This document shows positions 53,966-62,579 of a stretch of 64,000 bases of DNA, piece by piece. The DNA is taken from NCBI RefSeq assembly GCF_014650035.1, contig NZ_BMUE01000007.1, forward strand, positions 248,001 through 312,000, given 5' to 3'. This DNA is from Streptomyces lucensis JCM 4490. GTDB lineage: Bacteria > Actinomycetota > Actinomycetes > Streptomycetales > Streptomycetaceae. The translations under genes and the position numbers were made by a program. Positions within the stretch are counted from its first letter, which is position 1, and every line of letters starts with the position of its first letter. The notes beneath the pieces were generated by a model that ran no database searches, had not been told where the DNA came from, and saw nothing but the letters and a program-made list of their open reading frames with translations.

Positions 53966-54682
53966 TCAGTGCAGAATGCTGACGGCCCGGGCGATCACGA
54001 GGAGCGAGGTGAACAGGGCGGAGACGCTCTGGATACTCATCAGCACCTTTGCGCAGGTCGACAGCGGCATCGTGTCGGTCGGGCTGAACGCCGTGGAGTT
54101 CGTGACGGACACGTAGAGGTAGTCCACGAGGGTGGGGACCCAGTCCGACGTGCCGCTGGCGCCGTCGGCCACTTCCTGGATGGCGTCATCGTTCTCGTCC
54201 TGCGAGAAACGGAAATCCGCCAGGGGCAAGGCCGAACGGGGCGCCTGGGTGCGGCTGACCGGACCACCGCGGTCCAGCTCCCAATAGGCCAGGCCGAAGA
54301 CAATGATGTTGGTGAGCCACACCTGCAGCGCCGCCACCAGCAAGGACCGGCCGTCCTTCACCCCGGCGTACACCAGCTCGTGGATCAGGATGACCAACGC
54401 CACCAGATTGCTGACGGCGATGACCGCCACGAGCGTGAGCGAAAGCACCCGGAACGCCTTCGTCTGCCGAGTCAGACGCTTCGGGTTGATCGCGATCAGC
54501 GGAACGAGCAGCAGGCACTCCAGGGCGGGCAGCACGTAGCGCGGAGCGACCAGCAGCCGTTGCGGCAGGAACAGGTACAGGGCGATCGCGGCGAGCGTCG
54601 CGGCGACCGCAGGCAGCCGTACTTCGCCCCTGCGTTCGTGCCGGGGATGCCTGGTACTCGCCTCCGCACGCGTACGTGCCAT
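53966..54682 (-). CDS. multi-pass membrane protein of unknown function
   Basis: 238 aa with about five membrane segments: LPAVAATLAAIALYLFLPQR, YVLPALECLLLVPLIAINP, LSLTLVAVIAVSNLVALVIL, QVWLTNIIVFGLAYWELD and a C-terminal LFTSLLVIARAVSIL. A conserved extramembrane block, WVPTLVDYLYVSVTNSTAFS and PTDTMPLSTCAKVLMSIQSV, precedes the last segment and recalls pore-loop proteins. ATG at 54682. Function unknown. Confidence 0.75.
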   Translation of the reverse strand: MARTRAEASTRHPRHERRGEVRLPAVAATLAAIALYLFLPQRLLVAPRYVLPALECLLLVPLIAINPKRLTRQTKAFRVLSLTLVAVIAVSNLVALVILIHELVYAGVKDGRSLLVAALQVWLTNIIVFGLAYWELDRGGPVSRTQAPRSALPLADFRFSQDENDDAIQEVADGASGTSDWVPTLVDYLYVSVTNSTAFSPTDTMPLSTCAKVLMSIQSVSALFTSLLVIARAVSILH

Positions 54683-54762
54683 ACCGACTGGTCCTTCCGG
54701 TCGCCGCCACTGACAGCGCCACGACGCCTGCGTCCTTCAGCGGGGTAGGCCACCGGGCACCC

Positions 54763-55254
54763 CTAGCGTCTACCCCGAGTACAGCTGCCTTCTGCTCGGG
54801 CACCAACTGGGCCTGTTCCTGGCTGGCAGCACTTCGCCACCACCGACCCGCCCGCCCCAGCCCGGCGACCCGCCCCGCAGCCGCGAGGAACGCCTCGCCA
54901 CCACTCCGCGTTCAACTGCCCCGCGACCGGCCTGTCGCGTAGGGCGATCATCAGGGCGGGGCCGGCACCCTCGCCTTGACCGGTCCGGCCGAAGGCGACC
55001 CACCGGTTACTGAACGGCCAGGCGTACCTCCAGTCGACCTTCCCCGACAAGGGCAGCGGCGGCAGTCGGTCGAAGCCGGCGAACGGCTCGCCGTACCGGC
55101 CGCACAGCGTCTCGACGAGGTTGCCCAGGTCAGCACGACCGGAGACGGAAAGACAGACATGACCTGGCGCATGCCCGTGCTCACGGCAGGCCAGGTCACG
55201 GAGATCCGGCCACAGGATCTCGGATACGGCGGTCAGAAGCTGTTCGTCGTCCAT
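54763..55254 (-). CDS. hypothetical protein, C-terminus possibly truncated
   Basis: From ATG 55254: MDDEQLLTAVSEILWPDLRD, VCLSVSGRADLGNLVETLCG, RYGEPFAGFDRLPPLPLSGK. The opening resembles Streptomyces hypotheticals that continue into a SMI1/KNR4-type domain; here the tail after AEWWRG is arginine-rich and looks out of frame. The start at 55332 is less likely. Confidence 0.5.
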   Translation of the reverse strand: MDDEQLLTAVSEILWPDLRDLACREHGHAPGHVCLSVSGRADLGNLVETLCGRYGEPFAGFDRLPPLPLSGKVDWRYAWPFSNRWVAFGRTGQGEGAGPALMIALRDRPVAGQLNAEWWRGVPRGCGAGRRAGAGGSVVAKCCQPGTGPVGARAEGSCTRGRR

Positions 55255-55488
55255 GCCGCGAGTCAACCACTCGCCGCCGACAGTAGAGTTTAACGAGGCA
55301 GCGACGTACTCTCCGGCCAGCCGTCCCGCCACGTGACCTGCCGCCGTGCTTCGGCGTATCGAAGTCGACCGCCCACCGGCGGTTCTTGATCTGGTCCGGA
55401 GCCAGTGTCTAGGGCCGTCTCCACGAGGCCGTGCTGCACGGGCTCGACGACGCCGACCTGGATGTTCGGCCGCGCCGGCTTCGAACTC

Positions 55489-55947
55489 CTACGCAAGCGC
55501 GTCCTGCCCTACTCCTGAATGGGCTGCGCAGGACTCATCGTCGATCAGCCCGAAGTCTTCCGGGAACTCCTCCAGGAACTCGCGACGAGCCGGGTCGTTC
55601 TCGGCGGCTGCCATCTCCCCGACCAGCTCAATCAGTTCCTGTCGCTGATCATTAGGCAGCGTACTGACCACGTGGGCGACGCCCTCCATCACCTTGACCG
55701 CATCGTCCTGATCCATCTGCTCGTCTTCGCTGCCGTCGATGAACCAAAGGACATCGACCAAAGCCTCGGCCAAAGCACGAGTCAGGGACGGGTACGAAGA
55801 CGTCACGATGGTCTCCCAGCAGATCAACGGCAGAGTCCGGCCATCCCACCACACACCACTGACATCACATTCCGTAAGCCTCCACGGAAAGTGGACCAGA
55901 GCCCGTCTCTCGTGACCATAGCCACTGAGCTCTTCCCAACCTGCCAT
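55489..55947 (-). CDS. hypothetical protein
   Basis: 152 aa acidic protein: MAGWEELSGYGHERRALVHF, CDVSGVWWDGRTLPLICWET, IDGSEDEQMDQDDAVKVMEG, ELVGEMAAAENDPARREFLE. Composition is less GC-rich than neighbours, suggesting separate ancestry. No family recognised. Lies next to an IS remnant. Confidence 0.6.
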   Translation of the reverse strand: MAGWEELSGYGHERRALVHFPWRLTECDVSGVWWDGRTLPLICWETIVTSSYPSLTRALAEALVDVLWFIDGSEDEQMDQDDAVKVMEGVAHVVSTLPNDQRQELIELVGEMAAAENDPARREFLEEFPEDFGLIDDESCAAHSGVGQDALA

Positions 55948-56036
55948 GGCAGCGGGACAGTTGTGCTGACAGATGGGTGAAGCCCCTGGTAGATGGGTTT
56001 TCGACCAAGAAGACCCGTGCCCACCAGAGGCTTCGC

Positions 56037-56400
56037 ATGCCTGTCCACCCGTCCGCGCTGAACGTGTCCAATTCTGCCCTGCGCTTCCTCGCCGCTCGCC
56101 TGCGGAAACATGGTCGTCACCTCGGCACCCGGTGGCGGCGCCTGAACGCGGGGCGGCAGGCTCTACTTGCCCTCGCCCACCTCCGTAACATTCACCCGTA
56201 CGCCCAGCTCGCGGCCGGGTTCGGGATCGCCACAGCCACCGCCTACCGCTATGTCACCGAGGCCGTCGGCCTCCTGGCCCGACCTCGCCCCGACACTCGC
56301 CGCGGCGGTCCGGACGGCGTCAACGAAGGCGTTCGCCCTGCTGGACGGAACGCTGCTGCCCATCGACCGCATCGCCACCGAAAGGCTCACTCACCCCACT
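56037..56400 (+). pseudogene. IS5-family transposase N-terminal half
   Basis: ATG at 56037: MPVHPSALNVSNSALRFLAA, GRQALLALAHLRNIHPYAQL, AAGFGIATATAYRYVTEAVG. A frameshift follows, then ALLDGTLLPIDRIATE (first DDE Asp). The sequence switches at about 56400 to a different transposase family. Confidence 0.85.
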
Positions 56401-56427
56401 GTCCCGAAGTCGAGAGATCTCGCTCAG

Positions 56428-56860
56428 AACGCCTGGCCCAGGACTACCGGGCCACCATCAACTACCAGCGGGTGAAACTCTGCCTTCAGGAAGCCCGCCC
56501 CCACATCGCGGAGGAACTGGGCATCAGCCCGGACGAGCTAGCGCGTCTGCACCGGCGGTTCGAGGTCGTTCCCGCTGCTCAGGCCCAGGTGGACTGGGGT
56601 GATGAGGACAGGATTCTCACCCATGTCGCATCCCGAAGGTCTTCTCCTTCCACATGGCCTTGTCGTATTCAAGAGACCCGTTCTGCTGCTTCACCACTGG
56701 TCAGGACCTGGCGACGTTCTTCGACTGCCACCGGCAGGCATTCGCGCACTTCGGCGGGTGCCGATGAGCATCGTCTACGACCGCACCAAGACGGTCGTGC
56801 GCCGGCACGTCGCACCGGGCGAGGCGGTTCCGCTGCACCCGGAACTGCGCCGTGCCACGC
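56428..56860 (+). pseudogene. IS21-family (IstA) transposase fragment
   Basis: RLAQDYRATINYQRVKLCLQ, EARPHIAEELGISPDELARL, RRFEVVPAAQAQVDWGDED (DWGD first Asp). After a shift: VGIPKVFSFHMALSYSRD-type sequence and MSIVYDRTKTVVRRHVAPGE (second Asp in VYDRTK), AVPLHPELR. Several frameshifts; no IstB. Confidence 0.8.
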
Positions 56861-57007
56861 CGCGAGAACGTTGCCGTCGACTTCGCCCGGGTGGCAGTCA
56901 CACTCCAAGCCGAGGTCGCCGACCCAAGCCCGCAACGGTGGCCGATCATCCAGCCACCAGCCGCTGGGGGCTCCGTTGCTGTAGAGGAGCACCGTGCCCT
57001 GCCTCAA
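56835..57007 (-). pseudogene. unrecognised gene fragment
   Basis: The reverse frame TVLLYSNGAPSGWWLDDRPP, LRAWVGDLGLECDCHPGEVD and GNVLAAWHG has natural-looking composition, no start signal, and runs into IS21 sequence. It may be a host gene cut by that element. 57008-57364 holds nothing else recognisable. Confidence 0.4.
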
Positions 57008-57364
57008 GACCTTGGACGGACGTCTGGGCTACTTCACGGTGACGAGCATCCTGGGCCCTGCAGAACTGAACCACGAAGCGACGTGTGGGACCGCCAGTGA
57101 TCCTTAAGCGGTCGAGAAGGGTCGCGCACCGTGCCCGAACGCTGCCACAGCGCACCGAAAGTCCCTACAGGTCGCTGCACGACACGCGGCTGATCCGGCT
57201 CTTCCTCTTCCGCTACGGGCATATGCGGTAACCCTGAAAGGTGTTCCACGGACGGCTCTTGGAGCAGCTCACCCCGGTAAAATCCCACAGGATCATGAGT
57301 TGCACGTGGGGAGCCATGCGTCCCCGCCGCCACAGCTCACAAGAAAGCGACATCAGGAGGAAAC

Positions 57365-57832
57365 ATGCTCAAGCTGGACGCCCCCATGGACGGCCCCTCC
57401 GGGTTCAGAACAGTGATTTCAAACGACGACTACCCGGAATCTCAGTATGGATATACCGGGCCGGGGTGGAGCTGGATGTGGGTAAATTCCCCCTTCGCCT
57501 TATCTTTCGTGGAGGGGCAGTTCACTCGCAGGGTTTTCAAGCAATACCAGACGTCACATCGCGACCTGCGGTCCTTCGCCAGCGAAAGCCTCGCACCCAA
57601 CGATCCGCACTGGTCCAAAGCATGCGCCGCCGCTCTTCGCGACACGACCGCACAGGAATTCATTCTGGTCTGCTCGATCTGGGCATTCGCCTCGTTCGAA
57701 GTCCGCTCGGGCAGGAGCGCGGAAGCAGGTACGGCCTTCTACAACGGATGGGTCGCAGCCATGAACGCCGATCCGCAGGCCACATACGCACTGCAGAGGT
57801 CCGAGAAACCCACCGTCATAGTGATGAGCTAA
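57365..57832 (+). CDS. hypothetical protein, probably acquired
   Basis: 155 aa: MLKLDAPMDGPSGFRTVISN, YGYTGPGWSWMWVNSPFALS, FEVRSGRSAEAGTAFYNGWV, AAMNADPQATYALQ. A perfect AGGAGG lies six bases before ATG. Codon third positions are noticeably less GC-rich than neighbours, suggesting recent arrival. Aromatic-rich soluble protein, no family recognised. Confidence 0.7.
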   Translation: MLKLDAPMDGPSGFRTVISNDDYPESQYGYTGPGWSWMWVNSPFALSFVEGQFTRRVFKQYQTSHRDLRSFASESLAPNDPHWSKACAAALRDTTAQEFILVCSIWAFASFEVRSGRSAEAGTAFYNGWVAAMNADPQATYALQRSEKPTVIVMS

Positions 57833-57846
57833 CCGCGGGTCCCCAC

Positions 57847-58255
57847 TCACCTCGAGGCGTTCCCGATTTCATGGCGCAACTGCCATGCAGGCCTTGTACG
57901 AGGAGATACGGGCGGTACGTCATCGAAATGACGCACCGCCCGCACCGGCGAGCCCGTCTGCGACGTCAGGCCGGGGTCCAGTTCGCGGACTTCGAGGTGG
58001 GTTAGGGCAGCGCCCGGCTCGAGGCGGCCGGTGTCGACCATCCAGTCGCGTACCGCCTGGGCGACGTCGCCGCCTGCCGCGCCGACCCGGGTCTTCCACT
58101 CGGCCGCGTCGAAGCCGGCCTCTCCAGGCCGGGCCCGGCGCTGTTGCCGTAGGAGCGTTCCTCGGTGCCGTGTCTCTTGCACCGACCAGTTCGGCGACGT
58201 CGGCCACTGCGGTATCGAAGGGCGCAGCCATGACGCCGGTCATGCCGTGCCTGTG
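57847..58255 (-). pseudogene. possible frameshifted hypothetical gene
   Basis: The reverse frame from about 58238, MAAPFDTAVADVAELVGARD, shifts near 58120 into FDAAEWKTRVGAAGGDVAQA, VRDWMVDTGRLEPGAALTHL, EVRELDPGLTSQTGSPVRAV. The joined product looks natural, but I know no family. 58256-58600 contains only a short forward tail, PPPLWFIFAVIMIVLLAACL, that could be a tiny membrane peptide. Confidence 0.35.
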
Positions 58256-58600
58256 GCACGGGCGGGTCCAGTGAGCCGCACAAGGAGTCGCGGGGAGACC
58301 CGGCCCGCTGCCCCCAGTACCGGCTCCGCGCGCCGTGAGACGACCGGTGAGCGTTCGCGCCGAATACAGCCGAGGGTCCACCGCAGCTGCTACACCCACA
58401 TCCCGACGCCGCCCCCACCGCTGTGGTTCATCTTCGCGGTCATCATGATCGTGCTCCTCGCCGCCTGCCTATAGGCCGAGGGAACGGGGCGCGGTTTCGG
58501 GTGATGCTGGGGCATGCCTTCGGGTATCTCCGAGTAAGCGCCGCCACGATCCAGCCCATGGGCCGGGAAGCGGAACAGCTTGGTGTCGCCCCCAGGAACG

Positions 58601-58906
58601 TCACCCCTGGGGGCGTTCTCGCGTCTCCAGATCATCTCGAGCAGTTGGCAACGCCTTGTGGCCCTCCGACCAGTGGTTCGACCACCCACAGATCCCGCAG
58701 CTGTACCGGCCATTGATCCCGTGAGTCTCCGTGCCGCACTGCCCACACGAGGTCCGCGTGATCTCCTGACCCTCCAGGAACGCGGCCGCCGCAGCAGCCG
58801 TCTCCGCATCCGCAACCGGCCCGGCCGGCTTCCGCGCTCTGCTCACGATGCCGACCCTATCCGCGGCCGCGGCGCCTGACCCGAAATCGGCCCACACTGC
58901 GGACAT
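58601..58906 (-). CDS. small zinc-ribbon protein
   Basis: 101 aa from ATG 58906. An alanine-rich N-half (DAETAAAAAAFLEGQE) is followed by a two-CxxC zinc ribbon, TSCGQCGTETHGINGRYSCG-ICGWSNHW. Probably DNA-, RNA- or protein-binding; role unknown. The start at 58948 is less likely. Confidence 0.65.
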   Translation of the reverse strand: MSAVWADFGSGAAAADRVGIVSRARKPAGPVADAETAAAAAAFLEGQEITRTSCGQCGTETHGINGRYSCGICGWSNHWSEGHKALPTARDDLETRERPQG

Positions 58907-58999
58907 GACCACGACCCATCCGGGCCCTGCTGCGCCGGCCCGCCACACCGTGTGCAGTTCACCGCCCCAACTCCCCTGTCACGTCTGTCGCCTACTCGC

Positions 59000-59243
59000 T
59001 CAGCATGGGCCCGCAGCCATCCGGGTCGGTAGAGGACGGCAAGCCACCCACAGACCGTCCGTAGAGCCGAACGCGGTTCGCTCCACCCACTCCACCGCCA
59101 ACGGCTCCCCGGCGGCCCGTACAGCGTCGCTGAACGCCCTCTCCACACCCTCCGGGTCATCCGGCAGGGTGGGCCTCCAGGGCGCGGCGGACCGCGGCGG
59201 CATCACGCACGGCCTGCTCCTCTCGGGCTGGGTCATCGCTCAT
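59000..59243 (-). pseudogene. conserved hypothetical protein, one frameshift
   Basis: ATG at 59243: MSDDPAREEQAVRDAAAVRR, ALEAHP. A shift near 59175 then gives TLPDDPEGVERAFSDAVRAA, GEPLAVEWVERTAFGSTDGL, WVACRPLPTRMAAGPC and TGA at 59000. Each half is smooth, so one indel is the likely lesion. Confidence 0.5.
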
Positions 59244-59505
59244 GCCGGTTCAACGACCACCGCGCCAGCACGGAAGGGTGAACCGGAGCGAGCCGGGCCC
59301 AAAAATGGCATGGGCCCGGCGCGGCCTGCGGGTACACGCAGCGCAACCAGTCAACAAGTGGACGGCTGAAAGCCAAGGAAAAACAGTGCGATCGGACGTC
59401 AGCCAGTCGGCGAACCCCGCCCTGGTGCGCGCGGCACTCGAAGCCGGCGAGGACGTGCCGGGCTTGCCCAGGCTTCCTGAGCCAGGGCGTGGGCCTGCGG
59501 GGGTG

Positions 59506-59874
59506 TCAGGATTCCGGGAGTCGGTCGAGGAAGCCGAGGACGGAGGTGATCCGGCCGTCCTCGGCCAGGGTGACCACGTCCGAGCCGGCGACCGGCGCCG
59601 AGCCGTCGGCGGTGGACACCAGCTCCCATCCGAAGCGGGCGATGTGATGGTTGCCGTCCACGTCACCGGCCAGCTTGAACTCGAAGCCGGGGAACTGCTC
59701 GTGTGCCGCCTGGATGACCGCAGTGATCTGCTCGTAGCCGCGCACATCGGCCAGCGGGTCGGTGTAGGTGCCGTCCTCGGACCACGCGGCGGCAACCGCC
59801 TTGGCGAGCGTGTCGGCGTCGGTGGCGTTCCACGCCTCGAAGTAACGGGCAACAGCGGCAGCGTAGATCGACAT
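59506..59874 (-). CDS. SnoaL-like/NTF2-fold protein
   Basis: 122 aa: MSIYAAAVARYFEAWNATDA, AAAWSEDGTYTDPLADVRGY, FPGFEFKLAGDVDGNHHIAR, FGWELVS, GSDVVTLAEDGRITSVLGFL. A typical small alpha+beta cone as in SnoaL polyketide cyclases or ketosteroid isomerase-like proteins. ATG at 59874. Standalone; substrate unknown. Confidence 0.88.
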   Translation of the reverse strand: MSIYAAAVARYFEAWNATDADTLAKAVAAAWSEDGTYTDPLADVRGYEQITAVIQAAHEQFPGFEFKLAGDVDGNHHIARFGWELVSTADGSAPVAGSDVVTLAEDGRITSVLGFLDRLPES

Positions 59875-60122
59875 GGAGTGACTCCCGTTCCAGTCAAGTG
59901 GTCTGTCATGCGCATCGGTTGGCCGGGTTTCGAGCCGCAGTGCGCCGGGCCGGAACCCGATGGCTTCACCTTGCCGCGTCCCGCCTGAACCCGCGATTAC
60001 CGCACAGGTAAAGAGGCCCTGACCACACGGCAGCGGTGCTCGCGAGCGCCGGCGTGTCAGTGGCCTGGCTGACGTCCCCCGCAACCGGACGCCCGTCTGC
60101 CACGGGAGCGCGAAATCAACCA

Positions 60123-60151
60123 CGGAACACCCCCGCGTCGGCGGAGAGGAC
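60123..60151 (-). repeat. solitary type I-E CRISPR repeat
   Basis: 29 bases, CGGAACACCCCCGCGTC then GGCGGAGAGGAC, two mismatches from the repeat at 61916-61944 and in the same (minus) orientation. No second repeat lies 32 bases away on either side. Confidence 0.65.
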
Positions 60152-60598
60152 GTGGCGGTGGTGGTATCGGGCATCGGGGTGACCAGCGAGCAGGCCGCCC
60201 ACACTGGTCAGCAGGTGCACGCCGATCACGTCAGCAACCACCCCGCCCGCGCTGGGCTGGCCAGTCGGCCGTCGTCAGCGTCGGGGCGAGGTCCACCTCT
60301 CCGGCTTCGACCAGGGCTCGGCGCAGTTGTTCCGCCTGGGCGGGGCGCTCTGTCTCGGGCAGGGCGACGGTGGCCTCGAGCAGAGCCGGGGCATGCTGAC
60401 GGACATCGGGGTGGGATGGTGAGCAGGTGTGTGGCCAGGAGCAGGGCATCGGGGCTGTGCGGGTGGCGGGCGGCATGAACGCCATCGGGACCGAGTGGTT
60501 CGACGCGAATCCCGACGAGGTGCTCGCGCTCGCCGTTGACACGATCTGGGTCTCCGCCCCGATGTAGACGATGCCGCTTAGGTCAGCAAGCCTCGCAT
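60152..60598. other. intergenic with weak fragments
   Basis: A reverse fragment HPDVRQHAPALLEATVALPE, TERPAQAEQLRRALVEAGEV and a forward fragment MNAIGTEWFDANPDEVLALA have coding-like character. Neither has a complete frame or known family. Confidence 0.35.
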
Positions 60599-60647
60599 GA
60601 CGAAGCGCCCCACCCCTGCTTCGATGCAGGCGACGGGGCGCTTCGTC
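60599..60647 (-). terminator. hairpin after the PASTA lipoprotein gene
   Basis: A 13-pair stem GACGAAGCGCCCC / GGGGCGCTTCGTC with a 23-base loop that can itself fold (CCTGC/GCAGG). It begins five bases past the lipoprotein stop codon. Confidence 0.75.
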
Positions 60648-60651
60648 GTTC

Positions 60652-61287
60652 CTACGGGCAGTGCTCCTCGAACTTGACCGCGTCCAGCGTGACCGGCTGG
60701 CCGTGCAGCTTCGCCCCGGCCGCAGGCTTCTGCGTGCACACCTGCCAGTTGGACTCCATCAAGACCCACCGGCTGGCGCCCGTCGCGTCGTTCACGGTGA
60801 TCGACGTGCTGCTGTCGAGGGTCTGGCGGGCTGCCTTCACGCTCTTGCCGCGGAAGTCGGGCATCGTCCCACCGGCCGCTGATGGCGCCTTCTGGTCGTG
60901 GGCTGGGCAGGTCTCGTCGAGCTTGACGGCGCCGAAGTCCAGCTCGGTGTCCGTCGGCACGACCTGCCCGGCCTTGAGGTTCTGGCTGCAGACTTGCCAG
61001 TTGCGGTCGAACGCCTGGAAGCGGGCTCGGCCAGACGCGTCGTGGGACTTCAGAACGTAGAAGCCCTGCTTCTGCGCGGCGTCCTGCGCGGACTGCAACC
61101 CCATGCCGACGAAGTTCGGCACGGATTTCTTCCCCCCGGCCGGCTTGCTGTCCTTCGTTGGCGCGGCGCTCGCGCTCGTTGCCGACGGCGCGCTGCCACT
61201 CGGCTTGGCCGCGTCCGTTGGCTGGCAGGCGACGACACCTGCGCCGGCTGCACAGAGCAGGACGGCGCTGATGATGTGGCTACGCAT
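60652..61287 (-). CDS. lipoprotein with two PASTA-like repeats
   Basis: 211 aa. Signal peptide and lipobox GAGVVAC (Cys21), a Ser/Ala/Lys linker, then two repeats. Repeat 1: VPNFVGMGLQSAQDAAQKQG ... NWQVCSQNLKAGQVV ... DETCP. Repeat 2: MPDFRGKSVKAARQTLDSST ... NWQVCTQKPAAGAKL ... EEHCP. Each carries a matched Cys pair, suggesting one disulfide per repeat outside the cell. PASTA domains usually sit on PknB kinases or PBPs; a free lipoprotein form may bind peptidoglycan fragments. Confidence 0.88.
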   Translation of the reverse strand: MRSHIISAVLLCAAGAGVVACQPTDAAKPSGSAPSATSASAAPTKDSKPAGGKKSVPNFVGMGLQSAQDAAQKQGFYVLKSHDASGRARFQAFDRNWQVCSQNLKAGQVVPTDTELDFGAVKLDETCPAHDQKAPSAAGGTMPDFRGKSVKAARQTLDSSTSITVNDATGASRWVLMESNWQVCTQKPAAGAKLHGQPVTLDAVKFEEHCP

Positions 61288-61915
61288 GGATCCCCCCGTG
61301 GTGATGCTGCTACAGGCGGAACACGGTAAGTCAGATGTGATTGTGGGGTGAACCTTGTTGCCGGGCTGTGACCTGAGGGTCGCCAAGCGTTGTTCGTGAA
61401 CCGGTCCCTCGTCCTGTGCGGAACGCCTGTCGGTCCGTCAGTCGCAAGCGGCGCAGGGTGGGTGTTTGGAGCCAGCTCCGGCGCCACGAGGGTGACGTGC
61501 GGAGTCTCGCGCGAGCCCCACGCGGCGGAGAACGTCCGGCCTGGGTGAGGAGTGTGGCGACCGCCCGGCCCGGACTGTGGGAGCGTCGTCCCCGCGTGCC
61601 CTGGCAGCTGCCCCGGCTGCCGAGCTGTGACCCACGGAATGATGGAGACTCATGATCCCCGCCAACGGTTGTCCGGGCGCCTCCGGCACACCGCAGCCCC
61701 GCTGCCCACCCACCCAAAGCAAACTCATCAGTGCAGGCCAGCCGCCATCCACTGATCACAAAAACTGCCCCTGGACACAACTCTCCGCCATCGGCATGCG
61801 ATGGACCTGACAGCCATCACGGACCGGCCGTCCACACCGTCGACTCGGGTTGGCTGCACCGTACCCGAACTTCAGCCAACGCCCGTTACATCAACAAGCG
61901 CCCTCCATGCGTCAG
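61288..61915. other. intergenic between lipoprotein and CRISPR remnant
   Basis: No secure gene on either strand, no cas-like motif, and no obvious AT-rich CRISPR leader. The lipoprotein promoter must lie at its left end. Confidence 0.45.
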
Positions 61916-62130
61916 CGGAACACCCCCGCGTCCGCGGGGAGGACCGGAGCGGGCATGGCTAACGTCCCGGGCACATCGGAACACCCCCGCGTCCGCGGGA
62001 GTGTTCCGATGGCCTGCACCACCGCCGGATCCTGGTCCGGGTCCTCCCCGCTGATGCGGGGGTGTTCCGCGACGATGCTGGAGCCCTGCCCGGTCTCGGC
62101 CGTCCTCCCCGCTGACGCGGGGGTCCCATG
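61916..62130. CRISPR. degenerate type I-E CRISPR remnant with inverted halves
   Basis: Repeats: 61916-61944 (minus orientation), 61977-62008 (hybrid palindrome), 62041-62069 (plus) and 62102-62130 (plus, 3' end degenerate). Spacers at 61945-61976, 62009-62040 and 62070-62101 are each exactly 32 bases. The plus-orientation repeat begins GTCCTCCCCGCTGATGCGGG and ends GTGTTCCG, the usual Streptomyces I-E form with an eight-base crRNA handle. The hybrid begins as a minus-oriented repeat and ends in a plus-oriented handle. No cas genes are in the window. Confidence 0.85.
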
Positions 62131-62306
62131 CCGCTGGCTACGCCCCGGGGCTTTGATACACGAGCGAATCCCGATGCCGCCTCGCTCGCCGCGGGTCCCT
62201 CCAGGCAAGCAGGGTGGGCGTTTCGCTGAGGTGGGCGTGTCCAAAGACAGCACGGGCAGGATCGTCGACAGCTGCGGACGGTGCACTTTGAGGCAGGTCA
62301 GCCGGC

Positions 62307-62579
62307 TTATGCGGGCGGATCGTTGTGCACTTGAAGTTCCTGCCAGCAGCGGTGGACGTACCGCTCAGCCTCGCGTACCGGGGAGGGCACGGCCTTCCCG
62401 GACAACGCGGCGGCCGGTCGACGCATCCCGACACCGGACTCCCCAACACGGTGAGCAGGACGGACCGAGCGGATGCCACGGCTGGGGCCACGGTGATGCA
62501 GGATTGCCGCCCTGGCGATGAGGATCGCGGCCACCACTGCTGCGGCCGTCAGCGTGGTCGCCGCGTGCTGATCTGACAT
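62307..62579 (-). CDS. small membrane-anchored hypothetical protein
   Basis: 90 aa: an N-terminal hydrophobic segment HAATTLTAAAVVAAILIARA, a basic linker and a C-terminal soluble tail VREAERYVHRCWQELQVHND-PPA. ATG at 62579. The tail resembles small plasmid or transfer-region proteins of Streptomyces, which is only an impression. Immediately next to the CRISPR remnant. Confidence 0.5.
   Translation of the reverse strand: MSDQHAATTLTAAAVVAAILIARAAILHHRGPSRGIRSVRPAHRVGESGVGMRRPAAALSGKAVPSPVREAERYVHRCWQELQVHNDPPA

Noticed and set aside
60062..60090. possible second CRISPR repeat 32 bases left of the orphan repeat
   Set aside because: Only the terminal GGAC falls at the expected place; the remaining bases do not match the repeat, so chance is sufficient.
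60599..60647. long hairpin considered as a CRISPR-like or riboswitch element
   Set aside because: Position five bases after a stop codon and lack of repeated copies make a transcription terminator the simpler reading.
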